Shown here piece by piece: positions 1-5,168 of a stretch of DNA of 5,241 nt (position 1 is the first letter of the stretch; each line of letters opens with the position of its first letter). Source of the DNA: an uncultured bacterium (GTDB lineage Bacteria > Bacillota > Clostridia > Lachnospirales > Lachnospiraceae). The notes under the pieces are model-generated. The model made no database searches, had not been told where the DNA came from, and saw only the letters and a list, made by a program, of their open reading frames with translations. Location: assembly GCA_905214365.1 (NCBI GenBank), contig CAJMMH010000208.1, forward strand, positions 1 to 5,241, given 5' to 3'. Made by a program: the position numbers and the translations under genes.

Positions 1-50
1 AGATCCATTCCTACTTTTGCAATCGGATTCAGACAAAAAAGATTGGCCAT
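1..50 (-). CDS. serA: D-3-phosphoglycerate dehydrogenase, N-terminal fragment (cut by window edge)
   Basis: Reading leftward from the ATG at 50, the first 16 codons give MANLFCLNPIAKVGMD, and the gene then leaves the window. The CLNPIAKVG stretch resembles the N-terminus of clostridial 3-phosphoglycerate dehydrogenases, in which a short leading strand precedes the substrate-binding domain. The full enzyme would oxidise 3-phosphoglycerate to 3-phosphohydroxypyruvate with NAD+, the step just before SerC in cytoplasmic serine synthesis. It starts two bases after the serC stop codon, with an AAGGAG site inside serC, which fits a serC-serA operon with translational coupling. The call rests on 16 residues plus context. 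No catalytic or NAD-binding residue is visible here. Confidence 0.8.
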   Translation of the reverse strand, partial: MANLFCLNPIAKVGMD

Positions 51-52
51 GA

Positions 53-1132
53 TCAGTTCTCCTTTTCAAATTTTTTCATAAATTCAACCAGAGCGGCAAC
101 ACCTTCGATCGGCATTGCGTTGTAAATACTTGCGCGCATGCCGCCAACTGTGCGGTGTCCCTTCAGGTTGACAAAGCCTGCAGCTTCTGCAGCCTTGACA
201 AACTTCGCGTCAAGCTCCGTGTCTCCTGTGATGAAAGGAACGTTCATCAGAGAACGGGAGGATGGTTCTACGGTCGGATGGAACATAGTGCTGTGATCCA
301 GATAGTCGTAAAGGATTGCAGCCTTTTCTTCATTGCGCTTTTTCATAGCCTCTAAGCCGCCGCTTTTTTTCAGCCACTGGAAGACCTTGCCGCACATATA
401 AATATTGTAGCATGGGGGAGTGTTGTAAAGAGAATGCGCGTCATCATGAATCTTATAGCGCATCATGGTAGGTGTTCCCGGAAGAACATCTTCAGTAATC
501 AGATCCTCGCGGATAATCGCGATTACCATACCGGCAGGACCGACATTTTTCTGTACGCCGCCGTAGATCAGTCCGTACCTGCTGACATCAACCGGCTCGG
601 AAAGGAAGCAGGAAGAAACGTCTGCAACTAACGTTTTTCCTTTGGTATTGGGAAGTGTATGGAACTTGGTTCCGTAGATAGTATTGTTTTCGCAGATGTA
701 AACATAATCAGCATCCTCGGAAATTGGAAGATCAGAGCAGTCAGGGATGTAGGAGAAGGTTTTGTCCGCGCTTGACGCGATGACATTTACTTTTCCGTAA
801 AGAGAAGCCTCCTGCGCTGCTTTTTTTGCCCACTGACCGGTAACAATATAATCGGCAACGCGGTTCTTCATCAGGTTCATCGGGATCATGGCAAATTGGA
901 GAGACGCTCCGCCCTGCAGAAAGAGAACCCTGTAATTGTCGGGAATCTGCATCAATTCGCGAAGGTCGGTTTCCGCCTGACGGATAATACCATCAAATAC
1001 CTTGGAACGGTGGCTCATTTCCATGACTGACATACCGCAGCCCTGGTAATCGAGCATTTCAGCGGCAGCCTCCTGCAGAACGTCAACCGGCAGCATCGCC
1101 GGACCTGCGGAAAAATTGTAAACTCGTTTCAT
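53..1132 (-). CDS. serC: Phosphoserine aminotransferase
   Basis: A 359-residue cytoplasmic PLP enzyme (class V aminotransferase fold), the usual family length of about 360. It converts 3-phosphohydroxypyruvate and glutamate to O-phosphoserine and 2-oxoglutarate, and in some bacteria also acts in the pyridoxine pathway. Visible landmarks are the N-terminal VYNFSAGPAMLP signature, SHRSK at about 40-44 (substrate phosphate contact), the PLP-phosphate loop GGASLQF (74-80), TGQWAKK with Trp101 (PLP stacking), ENNTIYGT around 148-155, Asp171 in ADVSS (pyridine nitrogen), Lys195 in GGVQKNVGPAG (the Schiff-base lysine) and the C-terminal GHRTVGGMRASIYN (325-338). The Met at 1132 is chosen because it begins the conserved MKRVYNFSAGP and has GGGAGGT 5 bases upstream. 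An in-frame ATG at 1195 would add 21 unrelated residues without a comparable site. serA follows after 2 bases. Confidence 0.97.
   Translation of the reverse strand: MKRVYNFSAGPAMLPVDVLQEAAAEMLDYQGCGMSVMEMSHRSKVFDGIIRQAETDLRELMQIPDNYRVLFLQGGASLQFAMIPMNLMKNRVADYIVTGQWAKKAAQEASLYGKVNVIASSADKTFSYIPDCSDLPISEDADYVYICENNTIYGTKFHTLPNTKGKTLVADVSSCFLSEPVDVSRYGLIYGGVQKNVGPAGMVIAIIREDLITEDVLPGTPTMMRYKIHDDAHSLYNTPPCYNIYMCGKVFQWLKKSGGLEAMKKRNEEKAAILYDYLDHSTMFHPTVEPSSRSLMNVPFITGDTELDAKFVKAAEAAGFVNLKGHRTVGGMRASIYNAMPIEGVAALVEFMKKFEKEN
59..64 (-). promoter_or_regulatory. Ribosome binding site of serA, inside the serC 3' end
   Basis: On the minus strand this reads AAGGAG, 8 bases before the serA ATG at 50. 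It lies within the codons for the last residues of SerC (Glu-Lys-Glu-Asn), so ribosomes finishing serC would pass over it. This supports coupled translation and fixes the serA start. Confidence 0.8.
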
Positions 1133-1137
1133 TTCAT

Positions 1138-1144
1138 ACCTCCC
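1138..1144 (-). promoter_or_regulatory. Ribosome binding site of serC (decides the start)
   Basis: The minus strand reads GGGAGGT, followed by 5 bases and the ATG at 1132. It selects the MKRVYNF start over the in-frame ATG at 1195. An out-of-frame ATG-AAA-TGA begins directly after the site (1137-1129) and overlaps the serC start, but with no spacing it is unlikely to be used. Confidence 0.85.
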
Positions 1145-1167
1145 TGTCGGCGCATGAGAGATTATCG

Positions 1168-1182
1168 TTCCGGCTTCCGGAA
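1168..1182 (-). other. Inverted repeat (possible hairpin) in the serC leader
   Basis: TTCCGG and CCGGAA, six perfect base pairs, surround a three-base loop about 36 bases before the serC ATG. The stem is GC-rich and could fold in the leader RNA. No U-run follows it, so it is not an intrinsic terminator. Its role is unknown. Confidence 0.5.
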
Positions 1183-1223
1183 AATGCGTCGGCACATTCT
1201 TCTGCTTTCTTCTTAGAGCGTAT

Positions 1224-1255
1224 TTGGAAAATCATTCCAACAGCTATGCCTTGGA
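1224..1255 (-). other. Overlapping alternative hairpins in the serC leader
   Basis: Read in the serC direction, three short elements follow one another: TCCAA (1255-1251), TTGGAA (1240-1235) and TTCCAA (1229-1224). The middle one can pair with the first (5 pairs, 10-base loop) or with the third (6 pairs, 5-base loop), but not with both. This resembles a switching leader on a small scale. The stems are short and AT-rich, and no terminator or known ligand-binding motif accompanies them. Confidence 0.35.
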
Positions 1256-1303
1256 TGCCGGAGAGTTTGCCCGTCATCTTTATCTTGGTAAAGCATTAAA
1301 CTC

Positions 1304-1332
1304 ATACTAGTACGTTTTTGAAGATTCGTCAA
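1304..1332 (-). promoter_or_regulatory. Probable sigma-A-type promoter of the serC-serA operon
   Basis: On the minus strand, TTGACG (1332-1327, five of six consensus bases) is separated by exactly 17 bases from TAGTAT (1309-1304, four of six). The spacer is AT-rich. Transcription would start near 1297 and give a leader of about 165 bases before the serC ATG. This is the best-spaced hexamer pair I found on that strand upstream of serC. It is inferred from sequence only. Confidence 0.55.
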
Positions 1333-1340
1333 GAGAAATT

Positions 1341-1358
1341 TGTGAAATTTTCTTCACA
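1341..1358. promoter_or_regulatory. Perfect dyad TGTGAA-N6-TTCACA, candidate operator
   Basis: TGTGAA (1341-1346) and TTCACA (1353-1358) form a perfect 6+6 inverted repeat with a six-base AT-rich spacer. The half-sites resemble those of CRP/FNR-type regulators (TGTGA...TCACA), but the gap between the five-base cores is 8 rather than the canonical 6. The centre lies about 52 bases upstream of the predicted serC transcription start, and also upstream of the ABC operon. A further TTCACA occurs at 1397-1402. The position suits a regulator acting on one or both operons. The protein that binds it cannot be named from the sequence. Confidence 0.4.
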
Positions 1359-1418
1359 GGTCCATCATAATTTAACCACACTTTTTTGGAATCTTTTTCA
1401 CAATTACCCAGTAAAGTG

Positions 1419-1445
1419 TTTACAGAAATGGACGAACCTTATGAT
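1419..1445 (+). promoter_or_regulatory. Weak candidate promoter of the ABC operon
   Basis: TTTACA (1419-1424, five of six bases) and TATGAT (1440-1445, five of six) are good hexamers but only 15 bases apart, which is short for a sigma-A promoter. Transcription would start near 1452, roughly 105 bases before the GTG of the ATPase gene. Another -10-like element, CATAAT at 1366-1371, has no good -35 partner. Some rightward promoter is expected in this region, but this assignment is tentative. Confidence 0.3.
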
Positions 1446-1542
1446 TGGCTTCCGGAGAGGTACCGGAAATATACGCCGGGGGAATCCAATGTACTCTCGC
1501 AGATTCAGATACAACGAGATTCCGGGAGCACATAGAAAAGAC

Positions 1543-1548
1543 AGGAGG
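1543..1548 (+). promoter_or_regulatory. Ribosome binding site of the ABC ATPase gene (decides a GTG start)
   Basis: A perfect AGGAGG lies 9 bases before the GTG at 1558. It makes the GTG the start even though the frame stays open upstream as far as a TTG at 1318. The upstream 80 codons lack any similarity to ABC ATPases. Confidence 0.85.
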
Positions 1549-1557
1549 AAACGGATT

Positions 1558-2592
1558 GTGATTGAGGTAAAAAATCTGGTCAAGCGCTATGGAAACCATG
1601 TTGCGGTTGATCATCTGAGCTTTACGCTGGAAAGCGGAAGAATTTACGGCTTTCTTGGACCGAATGGCGCCGGAAAATCAACGACCATGAATATGATGAC
1701 CGGTTATATCGGCGCGACAGAAGGAAGTGTCTCGATTAATGGGCACGATATTGTAAAGGAACCAGAAGAGGCAAAGCGCTGTATTGGATACTTGCCGGAA
1801 ATTCCGCCGCTGTATCCGGACATGAGAGTGATTGAGTATCTGGATTTTGCCGCTCAGCTGAAAGAGATTCCGGCAAAGAAGCAGGCTGAGGAAGTAAAGA
1901 GAGTGATGGAACTGACCGGACTTGCGGATGTAAAAAGCCGTCTGATCAAAAACCTGTCCAAGGGATATCGGCAGAGAGTCGGACTGGCACAGGCAATTAT
2001 GGGTTCTCCGGACATTATTATTCTGGATGAGCCGACCGTTGGTCTTGACCCGATCCAGATTATCGAGATTCGTTCGCTGATCAAGGAGCTTGCCAAAGAT
2101 CACACCGTTATCCTCAGTTCGCATATTCTGACGGAAATCAGTGCGGTCTGCGATCATATCCTGATTATTTCTCATGGAAAGCTGGTAGCCAGTGATACGG
2201 CAGAAAATCTGCTCCGACAGATGGATTCGTCCAACAAGCTGGATCTGACCATTCAGGGAGATCGGGAAGAAATCGCGGAAAGCCTGGGACGGATTCCGGG
2301 CGTTACTAACGTGCAGGAGGGTGCGGACGAGCCCGGATTTTATTCCTGTTCGCTGTATACGGACGGAACTGAGGTACGCGGCAATGTCTTCAGTATGTGT
2401 GCGAGAAGAAACTGGCCGATTTATGAAATGAAGTTCTCAAAGGCAAGCCTCGAAGATGTCTTTATGGAGCTGACTGCCGATCCGGATGAGGCGTCGTTAG
2501 AGTCAGAAGCAGCCACCAGAGCGGCGCAGAAGGACGCGGAAAACCAGGAGGGCGAGGAGAAGGAGGAAAAGACGGATGAAAGCAATTTATAA
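1558..2592 (+). CDS. ABC transporter ATP-binding protein, Gld-like ABC-2 export family
   Basis: A 344-residue cytoplasmic ATPase that should power the permease encoded next. The start is the GTG followed by IEVKNLVKRYG, the usual opening of such domains. Motifs in order are Walker A GPNGAGKST (34-42), a Q-loop region in IGYLPEIPPLY with Glu81 in place of the usual Gln (common in this GldA/CcmA-like branch), signature LSKGYRQR (133-140), Walker B IIILDEP with catalytic Glu158, D-loop GLD (162-164) and H-loop His189. All ATP-handling residues are present, so it should be active. Residues of about 215-306 form a C-terminal regulatory domain ending in the typical SLEDVFMELT. The last 38 residues (307-344) are a charged Glu/Ala/Lys-rich tail whose codons contain the permease ribosome binding site and overlap its start by 17 bases. 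The substrate is unknown. Confidence 0.95.
   Translation: MIEVKNLVKRYGNHVAVDHLSFTLESGRIYGFLGPNGAGKSTTMNMMTGYIGATEGSVSINGHDIVKEPEEAKRCIGYLPEIPPLYPDMRVIEYLDFAAQLKEIPAKKQAEEVKRVMELTGLADVKSRLIKNLSKGYRQRVGLAQAIMGSPDIIILDEPTVGLDPIQIIEIRSLIKELAKDHTVILSSHILTEISAVCDHILIISHGKLVASDTAENLLRQMDSSNKLDLTIQGDREEIAESLGRIPGVTNVQEGADEPGFYSCSLYTDGTEVRGNVFSMCARRNWPIYEMKFSKASLEDVFMELTADPDEASLESEAATRAAQKDAENQEGEEKEEKTDESNL
2561..2566 (+). promoter_or_regulatory. Ribosome binding site of the permease, inside the ATPase gene
   Basis: AGGAGG lies 9 bases before the ATG at 2576. The same bases encode part of the Glu/Lys-rich tail of the ATPase, so permease translation is probably coupled to that of the ATPase, which suits two subunits of one complex. 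Confidence 0.8.
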
Positions 2593-3445
2593 CCGTGAAT
2601 TAAAATCGTATTTTACCTCTATGACGGCTCCGGTATTCATTGCGGTACTGACGCTGATCATGGGAATTTACTTTATGTATTATAACATGCAGTACGGATA
2701 CCCATATTTTTCCGAGTATACGTTAAGCGGCATGATCTTTATTTTCACCATTACCATTCCGATTCTGACGATGCGGAGCATGTCAGAAGAGCGCAGACAG
2801 AAAACAGATCAGCTGCTTCTGACATCGCCGGTCAGCGTTGGACAGATGGTGATGGGAAAATATCTGGCAATGGTTACGGTACTTGCAATTGTCTGCCTGA
2901 TTTACGCCTTGTGCCCGCTGATCATTTCCACAACCGGAAATGCGTATTTCCTGGTTGATTATTCCTGTATCTTCGCGTTTTTCCTGCTTGGATGTGCTTA
3001 TGTCGCAATCGGCATGCTGATTTCTTCTTTAACAGAAAGCGTGATTCTGGCGGCAGTCGGAAGTATTGCGGCACTTCTTCTGATGAGCCTGCTTTCTTCC
3101 ATTGCAAATATGATTCCGACCGGCGCGTTTCCGTCGATGATTGGCTGCATGATTCTTCTCACCATTGCAGCGGTTGTTTTTTATCTGTTTACAAAAAATA
3201 CAACTCTGGCAGTCGGACTGGAAGTCATCGGAATTGTAGTTATGACAGTTGTGTATCTGGTCAATGCGGATCTGTATGAGAGCTGTATGACTAATTTGCT
3301 GAATGCCCTGTCCCTTACCAATGTGTACTATACCTTTGCCAATGACCGGATTTTTGATGTAGCCGGTTTGGTGAAGATCATTTCCGCAGCGGCTGTATGC
3401 CTGTTCTTAACGGATCAGGTGGTACAGAAGAGACGCTGGAGCTGA
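2576..3445 (+). CDS. ABC-2 type transporter permease, GldF-like
   Basis: A 289-residue integral membrane protein, the transmembrane partner of the ATPase just upstream. Hydrophobic segments lie at about 17-36, 49-66, 97-118, 131-151, 156-177, 187-205, 211-230 and a C-terminal one at about 262-283. Between the second and third is the cytoplasmic motif MRSMSEERRQKTDQLLLTSP (66-85), typical of ABC-2 permeases of the GldF type and probably part of the contact with the ATPase. The protein ends in VVQKRRWS, also typical. Asp280 near the end of the last hydrophobic segment is unexpected, because a hydrophobic residue is usual there. The gene overlaps the ATPase end by 17 bases and precedes the GldG-like gene by 25 bases. 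Family membership is clear and the transported substrate is not. It probably acts as a homodimer, since no second permease gene is seen in the window. Confidence 0.93.
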   Translation: MKAIYNRELKSYFTSMTAPVFIAVLTLIMGIYFMYYNMQYGYPYFSEYTLSGMIFIFTITIPILTMRSMSEERRQKTDQLLLTSPVSVGQMVMGKYLAMVTVLAIVCLIYALCPLIISTTGNAYFLVDYSCIFAFFLLGCAYVAIGMLISSLTESVILAAVGSIAALLLMSLLSSIANMIPTGAFPSMIGCMILLTIAAVVFYLFTKNTTLAVGLEVIGIVVMTVVYLVNADLYESCMTNLLNALSLTNVYYTFANDRIFDVAGLVKIISAAAVCLFLTDQVVQKRRWS

Positions 3446-3453
3446 CAGGAGGG

Positions 3454-3460
3454 AAAGGAG
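3454..3460 (+). promoter_or_regulatory. Ribosome binding site of the GldG-like gene
   Basis: AAAGGAG lies 10 bases before the ATG at 3471. A second purine-rich AGGAGG at 3447-3452, directly after the permease stop, is 18 bases from the ATG and too far to serve this start well. Confidence 0.7.
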
Positions 3461-3470
3461 AACGAAAGCC

Positions 3471-5156
3471 ATGAAAAAGGAAAAGAAACAATCCGGATCC
3501 TCCGTATCGCTGAAGGAGAGAATCCGCAGGCAGTTTGGCAGCAGCCAGTCAAAAAATGGAAGCTACAGTCTCGCAATGATTGCGGTTGTATTGGTAATTA
3601 CTGTATTTGTAAACCTGATCGTTGGACAGCTTCCGAAGTCGGCAACATCATTTGATATCAGCAGCAGCCTGATTTATGAGACCGGTGAGGTCACACAGGA
3701 GGTCCTCGATTCGCTGAACCACGATGTATCCATTCTTGTTATTGCGGAAAATGACAGCGTAGACAGCCGAATTCAGACATTCCTGGAACGCTACACGGAA
3801 AAGTCATCCCATGTTACACTGACCTACCGGGATCCGGTGCTTCATCCGGATGTGCTGACGCAGTACGGCGTTTCTTCCAATACCATCGTAGTTTCATGTG
3901 AGGATACCGGAAAGATACAGACTGTTGCAATCAGCGATATGATTCAGTATGATCAGTATTATTACTACTATCAGGGAGCAAAGGTCGAGAGTGAGTTTGA
4001 TGGTGAGGGTCTGATGACGACTGCAATCGACTACGTTGCATCAGATAAACAGAAGAAGATTTATACTCTGGACGGGCACAGCGAAAGCGATCTGTCTGAT
4101 TCCGTTACCGAGCAGCTTGGAAAGTCCCATATGGAGACAGAGAGCCTGAACCTGATGGAAAAGGCATCGGTTCCGGAAGACTGCGGACTTCTGGTAATCA
4201 ATGCGCCGCAGAGCGATCTGGCGGACGATGAGCTGCAGACAATCCGTACCTATTTGATCGGCGGCGGAAATGTGATGCTGCTGCGCGGCGTAACGAAAAA
4301 CACGCTGACTAATTTTGACGCGCTGATGGAAGAGTACGGTTTGACGATGGTAAACCAGTACATCGGAGATCAGGAAAACTATTATGCAAACGCGGGAAGC
4401 TACTTTAATCTGTTCCCGGTTATCAAGAGCAGCAGCGCAAATGTGTCCACAGACAGTATGATTCTGGTCAGCAGCGTAGCCGGAATGCTTCAGTCGGAGA
4501 ATGCGGACGATTCTGTATCAGTACAGCAGCTTCTGACAACCGGAAGCAAGACGATCCTATTAGACCCGCAGAATACAAGCGGACAGTATCAGACATCCGG
4601 AGAGACCTACCTGCTTGCGGCAAAAAGCACAAAGACTTATGAGGCAGGCGCAGTTGCGGAAGGAACGGACAAAGACACCGGACTGGTTCAGGGAACCGAC
4701 GCGCAGGCGGAGGAAAGCACGGAAGAGTTGACTAAAGCAGCAGAATCGGAAGCTGAGTCTGCGGCAGAACTCAGCGAAGCAGCATCGGAAGAAACAACGG
4801 CAGAAGAAACAGATACTGCGGCAGAGACAGAAACCGGAGCAGAGTCTGAAGCGGCATCGGATGAGGCGGCAGAAGCCGGAACGACAGGAACGATGATCGT
4901 TCTGACTGCGCCGAGCATGATTGAGGAGAGCATCACCGGCCGGTTCAGCAACCTGGCAAACCTGGAAGAGTTCACCAACCTGTCGGCATCCTTCTTTGAT
5001 GATGTACAGAATATCTCGATTCCGACAAAGAGCCTGGCGGTTGAATATAACACAGTAACCAACGGCGGCGTGTGGAACAGCCTGTTCCTGTTTGTAATCC
5101 CGGCATTCTGCATTGCGGCAGGACTGTATGTCTGGATCAAGCGCAGAAGAGCGTAA
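3471..5156 (+). CDS. GldG-family ABC transporter auxiliary protein
   Basis: A 561-residue protein anchored at both ends: a basic N-terminus, a membrane segment at about 33-52, a large domain outside the membrane, and a second segment at about 537-556 followed by the cytoplasmic KRRRA end. The region after the first helix (SFDISSSLIYE, LNHDVSILVI, about 60-110) and the stretch YTLDGHSESDLSD through DDELQTIRTYLIGGGNVMLL (about 200-270) match the Gldg / ABC_transp_aux family (COG3225-type). No enzymatic site is known for it. In Bacteroidetes the relative GldG works with GldA and GldF in gliding. Here it should work with the adjacent ATPase and permease in export or envelope function of unknown substrate. 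Unusual points are a five-tyrosine run (163-167) and an Ala/Glu/Ser/Thr-rich segment at about 410-474. The next gene follows after 12 bases. Confidence 0.9.
   Translation: MKKEKKQSGSSVSLKERIRRQFGSSQSKNGSYSLAMIAVVLVITVFVNLIVGQLPKSATSFDISSSLIYETGEVTQEVLDSLNHDVSILVIAENDSVDSRIQTFLERYTEKSSHVTLTYRDPVLHPDVLTQYGVSSNTIVVSCEDTGKIQTVAISDMIQYDQYYYYYQGAKVESEFDGEGLMTTAIDYVASDKQKKIYTLDGHSESDLSDSVTEQLGKSHMETESLNLMEKASVPEDCGLLVINAPQSDLADDELQTIRTYLIGGGNVMLLRGVTKNTLTNFDALMEEYGLTMVNQYIGDQENYYANAGSYFNLFPVIKSSSANVSTDSMILVSSVAGMLQSENADDSVSVQQLLTTGSKTILLDPQNTSGQYQTSGETYLLAAKSTKTYEAGAVAEGTDKDTGLVQGTDAQAEESTEELTKAAESEAESAAELSEAASEETTAEETDTAAETETGAESEAASDEAAEAGTTGTMIVLTAPSMIEESITGRFSNLANLEEFTNLSASFFDDVQNISIPTKSLAVEYNTVTNGGVWNSLFLFVIPAFCIAAGLYVWIKRRRA
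4698..4889 (+). repeat. Low-complexity Ala/Glu/Ser/Thr coding segment in the GldG-like gene
   Basis: These bases encode residues of about 410-473, made almost wholly of Ala, Glu, Ser, Thr and Asp in short irregular units such as AESEAESAAE and AEETDTAAETE, from repeated GCA, GCG, GAA, GAG and ACG-type codons. The segment is strongly acidic, without Lys or Arg after residue 422, and separates TYLLAAKSTKTYE from MIVLTAPSMIEES. It is probably a disordered loop inserted between strands of the external domain. The repetition also leaves the opposite strand open as a spurious Ser/Ala/Val-rich frame (5140-4688). Confidence 0.8.
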
Positions 5157-5161
5157 GGAGG
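5155..5161 (+). promoter_or_regulatory. Ribosome binding site of the DUF4340-like gene
   Basis: AAGGAGG overlaps the TAA stop of the GldG-like gene and lies 7 bases before the ATG at 5169. It is a strong site and suggests that translation continues directly from the upstream gene. Confidence 0.85.
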
Positions 5162-5168
5162 AACTGAT

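Larger units (their letters stand above)
1133..1557. other. Divergent intergenic region between serC-serA and the ABC operon
   Basis: These 425 bases lie between two operons that point away from each other, so the region should carry both promoters and no terminator is needed. I see a serC promoter, a dyad TGTGAA-N6-TTCACA, short inverted repeats in the serC leader, a weak rightward promoter, and an AT-rich core at about 1311-1420. No tRNA, T-box (no TGGNACC-type motif) or known riboswitch is recognisable. No ORF here has both a ribosome binding site and a recognisable product. One plus-strand frame (1158-1535) is open except for stops at 1308-1310 and 1368-1370 and contains protein-like pieces. 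It is discussed as a finding rather than annotated as a gene. Confidence 0.85.

Noticed and set aside
1133..1195. In-frame extension of serC to an ATG at 1195 (21 extra residues)
   Set aside because: The family starts at MKRVYNFSAGP, and the GGGAGGT site is placed for the ATG at 1132. The extension has no similarity to SerC.
1215..1305. Minus-strand small frame in the serC leader (30 codons from the ATG at 1305) as a regulatory leader peptide
   Set aside because: Its first ATG overlaps the predicted -10 box, no ribosome binding site precedes it or the next ATG at 1296, and it has no run of serine codons.
1381..1398. T-runs at 1382-1387 and 1394-1398 as intrinsic terminators
   Set aside because: No GC-rich stem directly precedes either run, and no gene ends here in the plus direction.
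1318..1557. Extension of the ATPase gene to a TTG at 1318 (80 extra residues)
   Set aside because: The extra residues do not resemble an ABC ATPase and run through the AT-rich promoter region. The AGGAGG at 1543-1548 selects the GTG at 1558.
1678..2175. Minus-strand 165-residue frame opposite the ATPase gene
   Set aside because: It lies wholly antisense to the conserved Walker and signature motifs and has no recognisable product. It is a shadow frame.
4688..5140. Minus-strand 150-residue frame opposite the GldG-like gene
   Set aside because: It is a Ser/Ala/Val-rich mirror of the repeated codons of the low-complexity segment. It has no ribosome binding site or recognisable domain and lies inside a well-supported gene.
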